41,127 bases of DNA from a virus, in the IMG/VR virus record IMGVR_UViG_3300009152_000085, positions 1-41,127 of that record, one strand, 5' to 3'. Shown in pieces: positions 1-7,041 of the stretch; the first letter of the stretch is position 1, and every line of letters starts with the position of its first letter. The translations under genes and the position numbers were made by a program. Under the pieces are notes generated by a model that saw only the letters and a list, made by a program, of their open reading frames with translations, searched no databases and had not been told where the DNA came from.

Positions 1-585
1 ACAACGGCGCAAGCGCAGGACCGTAATGTGAGCCATAGACTAGAGCGCGAAAAGGCCGAAGCAGAGCGGACCGATGCGATTTATCAGCGGGCGTGCGAGG
101 TCGAGCATGAACTCCGCGCCGAGAACGCCACCCTCCGCGCCGCACAAAAAGCCTGTGAGGCGTGCGACGAGCCCACGGCTTTTGAGGTGCGGCAGCTACG
201 CGACCAACTCGCGGCAGCACAACAGAGGGAAGCCATAGCGATAGCATCGTGGGACGAAGAGCGAAGCCGCGCTTTGCACGAGGGCGAAAGGGTGGTCGAG
301 TGGCGAGACCGCGCCGAACGCGCCGAAGCCGCTGAAACCGTCGCCCTCACTCATTGGAACAAGGAGTTGAAACGAGCCATGAAAGCCGAGGGCGAACTCT
401 CCACCGAGCGGGCGCGGTTGAGGCAAGTCGCGCTCGATGCGTGCAAGTCCGCACAAACCAAGCTGTTGTTATGGTATCCAAAGGGGTATTACGTCGACCC
501 GAACGATCTAGGAAAAATCAACGAGCAGCAGGTTGAAGCCTGCGTTGCAGCCATTGATGCAGCGATGAAGGGGGGCGAGAAATGA
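1..585 (+). CDS. Coiled-coil protein, 5' end outside window
   Basis: The frame is open from base 1, so the gene is cut by the window edge; a GTG at 28 is only an internal candidate start. The product is rich in Glu, Arg and Ala with heptad-like spacing over roughly the first 140 residues, which predicts a long coiled coil. The tail ends with IDAAMKGGEK, nearly repeated as IDAAMKEGK at the end of the gene at 905. The stop overlaps the next ATG as ATGA, indicating an operon with coupled translation. I recognise no enzyme domain. Base composition is more GC-rich than the genes after 1530. Confidence 0.7.
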   Translation, partial: TTAQAQDRNVSHRLEREKAEAERTDAIYQRACEVEHELRAENATLRAAQKACEACDEPTAFEVRQLRDQLAAAQQREAIAIASWDEERSRALHEGERVVEWRDRAERAEAAETVALTHWNKELKRAMKAEGELSTERARLRQVALDACKSAQTKLLLWYPKGYYVDPNDLGKINEQQVEACVAAIDAAMKGGEK

Positions 586-908
586 GTCCCGAAAAACAAC
601 GAATCGCCATCGCGGAAGCGTGTGGGATCATAAGCAAAGATCAGTGGGGACCATTGTACAAAACACCGCAAGGGATACTGAGAGATTGCCCCGACTACCT
701 AAGTGACCTTAACGCTATGTACGAAGCTGAGGCTACAATGAATTTAACGGACAAATACCAATATGGGAAATCAATTTGCAAAATTATGAATATAGATACC
801 GAGGGCGGATTAGATGTTGTGGATATTTACTATGCGTGCCATGCTAGTGCAGCGCAACGCGCCGAGGCTTTCCTACGTACGATTGGCGAATGGGAGATTA
901 CGAAATGA
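582..908 (+). CDS. Small phage protein, Phage-ABA-sandwich-like
   Basis: 108 aa. The pattern IAEACG near the start, PDYLSDLNAMYEAE in the middle and SAAQRAEAFLRTIGEW at the end matches the small phage proteins grouped as the Phage ABA sandwich domain, whose function is unknown. The ATG overlaps the stop of the previous gene (ATGA), and the stop overlaps the next ATG the same way, so it sits in a coupled operon. The family assignment is from memory of the motif and is moderate. Confidence 0.75.
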   Translation: MSPEKQRIAIAEACGIISKDQWGPLYKTPQGILRDCPDYLSDLNAMYEAEATMNLTDKYQYGKSICKIMNIDTEGGLDVVDIYYACHASAAQRAEAFLRTIGEWEITK

Positions 909-1186
909 GCACGCCCACCAAAATCATTAAATTCCTGCAAAATTACAATGCATGGAGACGCGGCGACGAAACGCTAGAGATGCCACACCCTGCGGAAATT
1001 GGGAAGAATATCCAAGACGCGGTTGTACTCTTGCGCAAAAATGCCGAGCTAGAGGCTGAACTCGCCGTTGAGCGGGCGCGGCTTGACTGGCTCGAAACGC
1101 CATCAGGCATAGATTGGCAGTGGGAACCGGAGCGACTCACGGTGAGTCGCGCAAGCATTGACGCGGCGATGAAGGAGGGCAAATAA
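905..1186 (+). CDS. Small hypothetical phage protein (YNAWRRGDE type)
   Basis: 93 aa from the ATG at 905, chosen over an in-frame ATG at 890 because it overlaps the upstream stop as ATGA like its neighbours. The N-terminal YNAWRRGDE followed by MPHPAEIG is a motif common in small phage proteins of unknown role. Residues about 40-65 form a short coiled coil. The C-terminal IDAAMKEGK is shared with the gene ending at 585. The next start follows after a 1-nt gap. Confidence 0.7.
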   Translation: MSTPTKIIKFLQNYNAWRRGDETLEMPHPAEIGKNIQDAVVLLRKNAELEAELAVERARLDWLETPSGIDWQWEPERLTVSRASIDAAMKEGK

Positions 1187-1187
1187 T

Positions 1188-1538
1188 ATGTATCTATCCA
1201 ATCACAGTAAAAACCTCATATCGGCAGAGGAAAAAGTCGCCGAGTTGATCGCTGAGGTGGAGCGGTTGAAGCGCGCCTATGAATACGACCACAAGTGCTT
1301 GTATGAAGTGCGGGGTCGGTGTGAATTGTGGAAGCAACGCGCAGAGAAAGCCGAGGCGGAATGCTTAGAGCAAGCGCGTCTTCTCGGAAAAGGTGCGGAG
1401 CGTGAGGCTGACCTAAGAGGAAAAGTGGAACGGTTAGAGCGCGCACTTCTCACTAACGGGTCAGAACGAAGTGAAATCAAATTTTTCGAGAAACTGTCGC
1501 AAAAACATGGCATTAAGATTGATGGTTGCTATGAATAA
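1188..1538 (+). CDS. Coiled-coil protein with truncated HGIKI motif
   Basis: 116 aa. Residues about 12-90 are a long Glu/Lys/Arg/Leu-rich coiled coil. The C-terminus LSQKHGIKIDGCYE is a shortened copy of LSQKHGVKIEGCGCCGSP in the gene at 2172, so this looks like a coiled-coil protein joined to the start of a small HGI-type motif, cut before the Cys cluster. The next gene starts 8 nt before this stop. Function unknown. Confidence 0.65.
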   Translation: MYLSNHSKNLISAEEKVAELIAEVERLKRAYEYDHKCLYEVRGRCELWKQRAEKAEAECLEQARLLGKGAEREADLRGKVERLERALLTNGSERSEIKFFEKLSQKHGIKIDGCYE

Positions 1539-1704
1539 CATAGAATACTTGACCAGTGGATACTTTGACAACGCTGTTGAACGAGGGTACAACGGTGTCG
1601 GATGGTATTTTTGGGATGAAGCAGATGGTCAATATTGTTATGGGCCATACGATACAAAAGAAACTGCTCAACAAAAAATGAAAGATTATTATAATACATT
1701 ATGA
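1531..1704 (+). CDS. Small hypothetical protein
   Basis: 57 aa from the ATG at 1531; an upstream in-frame start at 1471 would lie wholly inside the previous gene. The product is rich in Tyr and acidic residues (GYNGVGWYFWDEADGQYCYGP), with no recognised domain. It overlaps both neighbours, by 8 nt upstream and 4 nt (ATGA) downstream, which supports operon membership. Confidence 0.6.
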   Translation: MNNIEYLTSGYFDNAVERGYNGVGWYFWDEADGQYCYGPYDTKETAQQKMKDYYNTL

Positions 1705-1895
1705 ACGCGCCGCTTCTTTACGCAATTTTGACACTATGGTCAGTTTTTGGTTTTATCTATTATATGGCAATGATGGACGATGTGAAAGGATACAAATCAG
1801 TCATATTGTTGATTGTCGCTGGACCAATGATTTGGTTTATATACACGCTCTCCAATATATTTGGCGCGTTTCACAACTGGTTAACAAAAGAATAA
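1701..1895 (+). CDS. Small two-helix membrane protein
   Basis: 64 aa with two predicted transmembrane helices, about residues 4-23 (LLYAILTLWSVFGFIYYMAM) and 33-53 (VILLIVAGPMIWFIYTLSNIF). A short DDVKGYKS loop separates them. The start overlaps the upstream stop as ATGA. Small two-helix phage proteins are often holins or membrane modifiers, but nothing here is specific for either. Confidence 0.65.
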   Translation: MNAPLLYAILTLWSVFGFIYYMAMMDDVKGYKSVILLIVAGPMIWFIYTLSNIFGAFHNWLTKE

Positions 1896-1897
1896 AT

Positions 1898-2140
1898 ATG
1901 TTCCAATACACAAAAAAATGGGAAGATCAAAAAATTGATCCTGTTGATACGCTATATAAGATTGATCAAGTAAAATTGGTCAAATGGCTAAGGCATCTGC
2001 GTGATCTTAATCATTTATTGATGAATGATTTGCTGCGTGATGACCGTGAAAGAGAAAAGGCCAGAGGAGCATTTAATGCATATGATTGCTTGCTTGGGAA
2101 CATTACGAGTGGAACAATCTTTATGAAGAATCGCTCTTGA
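1898..2140 (+). CDS. Hypothetical alpha-helical protein
   Basis: 80 aa from the ATG at 1898, two bases after the previous stop. The longer frame from 1736 would overlap the membrane-protein gene and is unlikely. The product is rich in Lys, Leu, Asp and Arg (VKWLRHLRDLNHLLMNDLLRDD), predicted helical, with no recognised domain. Confidence 0.6.
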   Translation: MFQYTKKWEDQKIDPVDTLYKIDQVKLVKWLRHLRDLNHLLMNDLLRDDREREKARGAFNAYDCLLGNITSGTIFMKNRS

Positions 2141-2171
2141 CATTCTGCGGAAAGTAATTAATTTATTCGAT

Positions 2172-2396
2172 ATGAAAGCCCCACAAGAAAAAATCAATTC
2201 AGAAATGAATATTAATCAATTTTTAATCGACCTCGCCATTTTGTCACAAAAACATGGGGTTAAGATTGAAGGCTGCGGATGCTGCGGGTCTCCCGCTCTC
2301 ACTGAAATTCGCCCAGAAGAAACAAAAGACTTTCATTACATAGTTAATGATAAAAACGAATATCTAACATGGAAACAAAAACAACAATCGAATTAG
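2172..2396 (+). CDS. Small protein with LSQKHGVKIEGCGCCGSP motif
   Basis: 74 aa. It contains LSQKHGVKIEGCGCCGSP, a Cys-cluster motif seen in small proteins of many phages; the four cysteines (CGCC plus surrounding) could bind a metal. The same motif, truncated, ends the gene at 1188. An internal Met at residue 12 (MNINQF) is an alternative start. Function unknown. Confidence 0.65.
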   Translation: MKAPQEKINSEMNINQFLIDLAILSQKHGVKIEGCGCCGSPALTEIRPEETKDFHYIVNDKNEYLTWKQKQQSN

Positions 2397-2437
2397 ATTC
2401 CAAGTGGAAGAAGCTTTGATTTAATTTAAAATATACT

Positions 2438-2989
2438 GTGAAACAAGACATCAATTTTAAATCATACGTAGGAGAAAAAAATCTAGTTATAGGTTCTTGG
2501 GGCAATCCTGAAGCTCCAAGCATTTATGATGATGTTATGAAGTTCTCTAACTGCGAGAACGTTTCAGTAAAAGAAGTTACAGTTTGCGGCGGGCAAGAAG
2601 ATTGCATTGACGTTGTTCGCGGCAAAAATTACATTTTCCAAGATTTGAATCTTTGCCCATTAAAAAATGGCATCACTATCAAAGGAAGTGTTGACGGTTG
2701 GTATTTAAAAAACATTTTATTTGGGCGTAAAGGCGACGCTTACACTATTGAAATTGGGCAGTACGACAACTACTGGACTCCATCTACCCTACCTACCCGC
2801 AATGGTGTTATAGAGAACGTAAAAATCGCAGATGGTAGCCAAGTGGTAGTTAGAGTATGGGATGGAGAAAAGCCCCTACTTATCAACGCTCATAACGTTA
2901 AGATCGTAAAGATTCCAAAGTTCATTTGGTTCCCTTACTTCGTTTTTAGATCAATCCAAAGAAATGGTTTGAAATTCTTTAAGAAATAG
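2438..2989 (+). CDS. Right-handed beta-helix protein with hydrophobic tail
   Basis: 183 aa from a GTG start; no in-frame ATG is closer to the conserved body. Repeating short strands (NCENVSVKEVTVCGG, GKNYIFQDLNL, DGWYLKNILFG, GVIENVKIADGS) have the spacing of a pectate-lyase-like right-handed beta-helix. The C-terminal segment KFIWFPYFVFRSIQRNGLKFF is amphipathic or membrane-associated and basic. Beta-helix proteins in phages are often capsule-binding, but this one is short, lies outside the tail genes and has a membrane-like tail, so I do not assign a depolymerase role. A strong promoter begins immediately after its stop. Confidence 0.6.
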   Translation: MKQDINFKSYVGEKNLVIGSWGNPEAPSIYDDVMKFSNCENVSVKEVTVCGGQEDCIDVVRGKNYIFQDLNLCPLKNGITIKGSVDGWYLKNILFGRKGDAYTIEIGQYDNYWTPSTLPTRNGVIENVKIADGSQVVVRVWDGEKPLLINAHNVKIVKIPKFIWFPYFVFRSIQRNGLKFFKK

Positions 2990-2990
2990 G

Positions 2991-3019
2991 TTGACAAATT
3001 TTCCGTAAAAACATAATAT
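2991..3019 (+). promoter_or_regulatory. Sigma70-type promoter, near-leaderless
   Basis: TTGACA (2991-2996), 17-nt spacer, TAATAT (3014-3019). The expected start of transcription, about 3026, is only a few bases before the ATG at 3029. Confidence 0.75.
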
Positions 3020-3028
3020 ATATAAATC

Positions 3029-3331
3029 ATGAATAACATCACTACTGATCAAGCATTGGCAAATTTTGCCGCTCTTCATCGTCAATCGCGCTTGCTTCCT
3101 GAGCAGCACGAAGCTCTCAAGGAAAGCCTCATTGTTCTCGCTGGATTAGCTAATCCTGCAAACAAGAGCGAATCAAAGCTGGCCCCCGACGTTGCGCTCA
3201 ACAACTTCTTCCAACTTTACACTCGCGCCAACGTTACTGTTGAAGAGCATGAAGCTCTCAAGGCTGGCTTTAACCTCATTGCTCCTTTGGTTCAAGCCTC
3301 CAAAGGCTCCGAAACCGTTGTGAGCGAATAA
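3029..3331 (+). CDS. Small protein with two internal repeats
   Basis: 100 aa made of two similar halves. ALANFAALHRQSRLLPEQHEALKESL (about residues 9-34) aligns with ALNNFFQLYTRANVTVEEHEALKAGF (about 56-81), sharing the EQHEALK/EEHEALK core. It is a single-gene unit with a strong promoter directly upstream and a terminator directly downstream, so probably well expressed on its own. No recognised family; predicted all-helical. Confidence 0.75.
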   Translation: MNNITTDQALANFAALHRQSRLLPEQHEALKESLIVLAGLANPANKSESKLAPDVALNNFFQLYTRANVTVEEHEALKAGFNLIAPLVQASKGSETVVSE

Positions 3332-3357
3332 AACGTAATTAAAAATCCCCAGAAACG

Positions 3358-3396
3358 CCCCCAAATTGGTAATTGAATACTAGTTTGGGGGTTTTT
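3358..3396 (+). terminator. Intrinsic terminator
   Basis: Stem CCCCCAAA (3358-3365) pairs with TTTGGGGG (3384-3391), followed by TTTTT. Confidence 0.85.
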
Positions 3397-3456
3397 ATTT
3401 GCTCAAGTGTTAGTAATTGAAGAGCGGGCAAACAATAGGGTTAATCTTATTAAAAT

Positions 3457-3705
3457 ATGAATACTTATTTTTTATTAAATACGGTGATGCCAGTTTCACT
3501 GGTTGTTGGAGTGGTTTTCGTGTTCGTTTGGTTGCTAAATAATGACATGAAAAATGAACGAGAATCGCGTCAAATATTGCAAAGAGAAATGGACCGTTTC
3601 GAAGCTGAAAAACTATCGAAAAAACTAAAGGATTCTAAGGTCGGAATAGCAGTGAAAAAGCCCCAATCTTTCACTACTAAAAGAAAGATCCAAAAAAAGG
3701 CTTGA
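3457..3705 (+). CDS. Small single-helix membrane protein
   Basis: 82 aa. One transmembrane helix at about residues 10-28 (VMPVSLVVGVVFVFVWLL) is followed by a highly charged coiled-coil-like tail ending KKPQSFTTKRKIQKKA. The basic tail predicts N-out/C-in topology. It is the first of three membrane proteins in a row (with 3930 and 4353), the last a candidate u-spanin, so a lysis role (holin or antiholin type) is possible but unproven. The TGA stop lies inside a TTGACC hexamer. Confidence 0.65.
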   Translation: MNTYFLLNTVMPVSLVVGVVFVFVWLLNNDMKNERESRQILQREMDRFEAEKLSKKLKDSKVGIAVKKPQSFTTKRKIQKKA

Positions 3706-3929
3706 CCCCTAACAAAAATAGGGGTAAGTTTCTTACCTGTCGGGTAGGAAAAATATAGAAGATAGATACGTAAGAATAGATAGAAGAAGAGAAGAGAGAA
3801 GATAAGAAAGAAAGCGATTTAAAAAAGAAGAAGATTTAAATCACTCCTTGCTCGGCTCTATTTTTTATTAATTTTTAATCATTCTCATAATTTTCCAGCG
3901 AATCTTTTCACCTTTCAGCTTATCTCATT
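3706..3929 (+). other. Gene-free leader with purine-rich tract
   Basis: No ORF is seen. A CCCCTA/TAGGGG hairpin (about 3706-3734) is followed by about 90 nt of nearly all A and G on the plus strand (about 3747-3840, runs such as GAAGAAGAGAAGAGAGAAG), then an AT-rich stretch up to the ATG at 3930. It may be an untranslated leader, a polypurine DNA structure or a protein-binding tract. Confidence 0.5.
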
Positions 3930-4154
3930 ATGCATCCTAGAATCTCAAGCTATCTCTTTATTTTGTTTTATTTCATTGTTGTGATTGTTCCCTTAGCTGC
4001 TGCTATGGCAGCAGTTACAGCAGTTGTAACGTTCGTCAGCTTCGTTAACACGACACTAAAGAAACTATTAGAAGATAGAGAAAATTTGTTGCTGATGCAC
4101 TCGATTAGCAAAACAGTAAAAGAAACTATTAAGAAGAATACGATAGACGTTTAA
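3930..4154 (+). CDS. Small membrane protein, holin-like
   Basis: 74 aa. A continuous hydrophobic stretch at about residues 7-40 (YLFILFYFIVVIVPLAAAMA, then AVTAVVTFVSFV) could form one long or two short transmembrane helices. It is followed by a charged cytoplasmic-type tail (KKLLEDREN to KETIKKN). Size, topology and position before the candidate u-spanin fit a holin, but small phage membrane proteins are diverse and no family signature is visible. Confidence 0.6.
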   Translation: MHPRISSYLFILFYFIVVIVPLAAAMAAVTAVVTFVSFVNTTLKKLLEDRENLLLMHSISKTVKETIKKNTIDV

Positions 4155-4334
4155 GGCGCGTTTCAAAAAAATAGCTTAGCAAACTCAAAAGAACATAAGA
4201 GATTAACCATAATGCGCTAAATATGCTCTTTTATAAAACATTAATAACGCGCGCTTTATAAAACCTAAGTGTTATCCGGGTCATAGCCGGGATCAAAAAT
4301 AGAGTTAACGGTCCTATACTATGAGCGCGCTTTA

Positions 4335-4342
4335 GTGTAAAT
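4335..4342 (+). promoter_or_regulatory. Late-promoter motif GTGTAAAT
   Basis: GTGTAAAT lies 10 nt before the ATG at 4353. The same octamer precedes four more plus-strand late starts (20061, 32446, 33394, 34487). Confidence 0.6.
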
Positions 4343-4352
4343 AAGATCAAAC

Positions 4353-4988
4353 ATGAACAAGATCGCGCTAAATATAGCTTTGGTTGTTCTCTTATCTGGT
4401 TGCATGAACCGCACAGATAGTAAAGGGCAAAAAGTAAGCAGTAATGCTCCTATGTTCATAACTCCAAACACGAAAGCAATTCCCGTAAATAACCCAAAGG
4501 TGAATGAAGTTGCGCCAAATAAGCCAGCTCAAGTAACGTTCAATGCTGAGAGTTATGTAATGGTAAAAGAAAAAGATTTAAATATGTTAGTAACTCAAAA
4601 GACGAACGAAACATTATTAAATATTAAAAAATCAAACGCTAATGCGCCCCAACCAAATAAGGAGTTGAATGAAGCTATAGATAACCAGATTAAAAAATCA
4701 GTTCAGCTTCCCTCAGATAATCTTGCGGCAAATGTTATCCAGTTAGCCCCTGTAGCTTCACCCGAAAAACTTTCCAGTTCCAACGCAGTTCACCCAGTTT
4801 TTGCTTTCATTCTGGTGGCGTTAAGCATGTTGGGGTTCATCCTAACTGCGGGATATTTCTTCTTCATTAAGAAGAAGGCACTGCATGAAGACCCTACCCC
4901 CACCACCACCACCGCAGCCCCAGCTGCCTCGCCGCTACCCCCCAAGGTGGCAACCGAAACCTCAGCCGAAACCCGAGCCGAAAGTTAG
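4353..4988 (+). CDS. Candidate unimolecular spanin (lipoprotein with C-terminal TM)
   Basis: 211 aa. The N-terminus is a lipoprotein signal, MNKIALNIALVVLLSGC, with lipobox LSGC and the lipidated Cys at 17. A polar Asn/Pro/Lys-rich stretch follows, then one transmembrane helix at about 148-172 (FAFILVALSMLGFILTAGYF), then KKK and a Pro/Thr/Ala-rich tail. An outer-membrane lipid anchor plus a C-terminal inner-membrane helix is the defining topology of u-spanins such as T1 gp11, which fuse the membranes at lysis. This one is longer than T1 gp11. The assignment rests on topology, not similarity. A late-promoter motif upstream fits late expression. Confidence 0.65.
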   Translation: MNKIALNIALVVLLSGCMNRTDSKGQKVSSNAPMFITPNTKAIPVNNPKVNEVAPNKPAQVTFNAESYVMVKEKDLNMLVTQKTNETLLNIKKSNANAPQPNKELNEAIDNQIKKSVQLPSDNLAANVIQLAPVASPEKLSSSNAVHPVFAFILVALSMLGFILTAGYFFFIKKKALHEDPTPTTTTAAPAASPLPPKVATETSAETRAES

Positions 4989-5040
4989 ATCAGCAAAGAT
5001 ACTCAAACTTCGCCGGATTAAAAATTAATTAAAATTCACG

Positions 5041-5074
5041 TCACCTCTCGGGAAACCTTGAGGTGATTTTTTTT
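5041..5074 (+). terminator. Intrinsic terminator
   Basis: TCACCTC (5041-5047) pairs with GAGGTGA (5060-5066), followed by an eight-T run. Confidence 0.85.
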
Positions 5075-5095
5075 GATTTTTTTTCAGAAAATTGC

Positions 5096-5123
5096 TTGAC
5101 GCGCGATTAAAAATCCCTAATCT
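5096..5123 (+). promoter_or_regulatory. Leaderless-type promoter
   Basis: TTGACG (5096-5101), 16-nt spacer, TAATCT (5118-5123), then 8 nt to the ATG at 5132. It follows directly on the terminator at 5041. Confidence 0.75.
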
Positions 5124-5131
5124 GCTCGTGT

Positions 5132-5371
5132 ATGAATAACACATCTACCGTTACTAAGCGTGGTCGGGGTCGCCCTGCGGGCTCGACCTCTTTTGTCAAT
5201 GTGAGCCTTGCTGACCTTGACCAGTTCGTTGGCACTAGCAGCGCGATTCCAGTGTCGCGCATTTGGCTCGAAAAGATGGGCTTGACTATTCAAGCAGTTC
5301 AGCGCACGATTCAAGAAAGTGAAGTTGAAACCTCTACCCCCAAGGTGGAATTCAAGATCACTAAGCTCTAA
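5132..5371 (+). CDS. AT-hook-like small DNA-binding protein
   Basis: 79 aa. Residues 9-18, KRGRGRPAGS, carry the GRP core flanked by basic residues that defines an AT-hook, which binds the minor groove of AT-rich DNA. The rest (SLADLDQFVG to LEKMGLTIQAVQRTI) is predicted helical and could be a dimerisation module. It is transcribed from its own leaderless-type promoter together with the RuvB-like gene 11 nt downstream, so it may act in replication or recombination. Confidence 0.7.
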   Translation: MNNTSTVTKRGRGRPAGSTSFVNVSLADLDQFVGTSSAIPVSRIWLEKMGLTIQAVQRTIQESEVETSTPKVEFKITKL

Positions 5372-5382
5372 CCTATACTAAA

Positions 5383-6318
5383 ATGAAACGCTTTGCTGAA
5401 TTAGTTGGACAAGAAGATGTTAAGAAGAAGCTCGGCTTCTACCTCGATGCTCATGTAAAAACACAAAAGTTTCCTTTTCTCCTACTAACAGGGGCAAAGG
5501 GAATGGGCAAGACTGAGTTCGCGAAAGAAACTGCGCGCGGCATTAACGCGAAAGATGGCGCACCTCGCGCGTTCCTCGAAATCAACTGCGGCACTATCAA
5601 GAACGCTCAAGTGTTCTTTGAGCAAGTGTTCGCTCCTGTGATTCAAGGGAACGAAGTAACGGTGCTCCTAGACGAATGCCACGCGCTCCCCAGAGACTTA
5701 ATGACTGTGCTTCTTTCTGCTTTCAATACTGAGAAGTTAGATGTTAAGCAAATCAATTGGCGCGATGGGATGTACGAGTTTAACTTCAAGTTGCAAAGCT
5801 TTATGCTTGCGACTACTGAGGCTGACAAACTGTTCTCTCCTCTCAAAGACAGACTCACTCCTGTGGACTTTCAACCGTACACGATTTCGGATGTTGCTAA
5901 GATCATAGAGAAGTCTCTCCCTGACATTAACTTTAAAGGTGACGTGTTGGAAAAGATCGCTGCTACTGTTCGTGGTAACGCCCGGTCTGCGGTTCAGCGC
6001 TCGAAGCAGATTGAACTTTACTGTGAGACCAAAGCTAACAAAGACTTCGGGACAAAAGAATGGAATGATTTGTGCGATAAGATCGGTATCAATCCATCTG
6101 GCTTAAACAACACTGAGATTCAAATTCTTCGCGCTCTTAAAGATCGTGGAGACTGCACGCTGAATATGTTGTCGGCCATCACTGGTATGAGTCGTTCCGC
6201 ATTGCAACGAGATTCCGAAATCTTTTTGCTTCAAAAGGGGTACATGAAAATTGAAGGTACTCGCAAGCTCACTGCGGCAGGAACAAAAGCCTTGGAAAAT
6301 CTTCAGAAAAAGGCTTGA
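5383..6318 (+). CDS. RuvB-like AAA+ ATPase
   Basis: 311 aa. The N-terminal FAELVGQEDVKKKLGFYL matches the start of RuvB. Walker A is GAKGMGKT (37-44), Walker B VTVLLDEC (93-100), sensor-1 region LATTEAD (142-148), and a likely arginine finger lies in KDRLTP (155-160). Residues about 235-310 form a winged helix (ILRALKDRGDCTLNMLSAIT, then EIFLLQKGYMKIEGTRKLT) like the RuvB C-terminal domain. RuvB drives Holliday-junction branch migration; in a phage it would aid recombination or replication. A clamp-loader-like role is the alternative. The TGA stop is embedded in a TTGACG hexamer that begins the next promoter. Confidence 0.85.
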   Translation: MKRFAELVGQEDVKKKLGFYLDAHVKTQKFPFLLLTGAKGMGKTEFAKETARGINAKDGAPRAFLEINCGTIKNAQVFFEQVFAPVIQGNEVTVLLDECHALPRDLMTVLLSAFNTEKLDVKQINWRDGMYEFNFKLQSFMLATTEADKLFSPLKDRLTPVDFQPYTISDVAKIIEKSLPDINFKGDVLEKIAATVRGNARSAVQRSKQIELYCETKANKDFGTKEWNDLCDKIGINPSGLNNTEIQILRALKDRGDCTLNMLSAITGMSRSALQRDSEIFLLQKGYMKIEGTRKLTAAGTKALENLQKKA

Positions 6319-6343
6319 CGAATTGAGAGTGTTAGGGTAGATT
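6315..6343 (+). promoter_or_regulatory. Possible promoter with untranslated leader
   Basis: TTGACG (6315-6320), 17-nt spacer, TAGATT (6338-6343). Unlike the other early promoters it would leave a leader of roughly 50 nt before the ATG at 6404, containing a GGTGG/CCACC hairpin next to the start. Confidence 0.45.
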
Positions 6344-6403
6344 GTAGGAGGGGAACATAAGCGAGACTGGGCAACCTGCGTAGTGGTGGCCCACCAATTT
6401 AAC

Positions 6404-6577
6404 ATGAAAAAACATAAAGTTGCAATATGGGTTGAGGATGGCATGATACAAGGCGTGCGCGCCTCTTTGGATATTGATGTAGAAGTTATCGACGTGGACT
6501 TCGGCGGGCAAGATAGAACAGGTGCCGAACTTAAGTGGGACACTTATCAAACTGAACTTCCTTTCTCTATTTTTTAA
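6404..6577 (+). CDS. Small hypothetical protein
   Basis: 57 aa from the ATG at 6404; in-frame GTGs at 6383 and 6386 are less likely because that stretch forms a hairpin. Alternating hydrophobic and acidic residues (KVAIWVEDGMIQGVRAS, then DVEVIDVDFGG) suggest a small beta-rich fold. The next ATG follows the stop after one base. Function unknown. Confidence 0.55.
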   Translation: MKKHKVAIWVEDGMIQGVRASLDIDVEVIDVDFGGQDRTGAELKWDTYQTELPFSIF

Positions 6578-6578
6578 T

Positions 6579-6740
6579 ATGAAAACATTCCGAGTACAAT
6601 TCCTAGACGACATCTCAGCCGAAACTGAAGAAGAAGCTTACGCTATTCTTCTCGAATCGCTTGCTAGCATGGCGCAGTACCAAGACGCTACAGCGTTTCA
6701 GTTCGAAGAGGTCGAACACAAAACCTACCAGACACATTAA
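6579..6740 (+). CDS. Small acidic hypothetical protein
   Basis: 53 aa. MKTFRVQFLDDISAETEEEAYAIL resembles small phage proteins with a beta-strand followed by an AETEEEA helix, as in many DUF-type accessory proteins of unknown function. It is coupled to the upstream gene. I chose the ATG at 6579 because the longer frame from 6522 overlaps the 6404 gene. Confidence 0.6.
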   Translation: MKTFRVQFLDDISAETEEEAYAILLESLASMAQYQDATAFQFEEVEHKTYQTH

Positions 6741-6753
6741 AAAAAGTAAAGGT

Positions 6754-6781
6754 GAACTCTATAAGGGTAAATATAGAGTTC
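6754..6781. repeat. Perfect 10-bp inverted repeat
   Basis: GAACTCTATA (6754-6763) and TATAGAGTTC (6772-6781) form a hairpin with an 8-nt loop just after the gene ending at 6740. No T-run follows, so it is either a weak transcript end or an operator. The gene-free stretch 6741-7041 holds this, element copy 1 and the DUF932 terminator. Confidence 0.6.
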
Positions 6782-6863
6782 AAAGCTGAATCAATAATGA
6801 GTTAATAGTAAATAAATAAGGGTTAAGGTATATATATTAATTTGATTGAAAAAAAGCTGCGGT

Positions 6864-6917
6864 AACCGGGCCAGGCCCGGCGCCTTCTATATAGCACTAT
6901 AGTTAGCACTATATAGG
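6864..6917. repeat. Intergenic element copy 1 (GC palindrome plus dyads)
   Basis: A GC palindrome (CCGGGCCAGGCCCGGCGCC, about 6867-6885) is followed by CTATATAGCACTATAG (6887-6902) and TTAGCACTATATAG (6903-6916). It lies between the 3' ends of convergent genes and lacks the GCCAA/TTGGC and TTGACA parts. Confidence 0.7.
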
Positions 6918-7014
6918 GGCGGGGGAGATTTATATATTATAGCATCTTTTTTTTCCTGAGCAGTATAATTAAAATTATAAAGAAAAGGAACAGTTGAAAT
7001 TCCAAGGGGAAAAT

Positions 7015-7035
7015 GGGGGCGCTGTCACCGCCCCC
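7015..7035 (-). terminator. Terminator of the DUF932 operon
   Basis: Read on the minus strand, GGGGGCG pairs with CGCCCCC across a short loop and is followed by ATTTT. It starts just past the stop of the 7042-7809 gene. Confidence 0.7.
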
Positions 7036-7041
7036 GATTGC

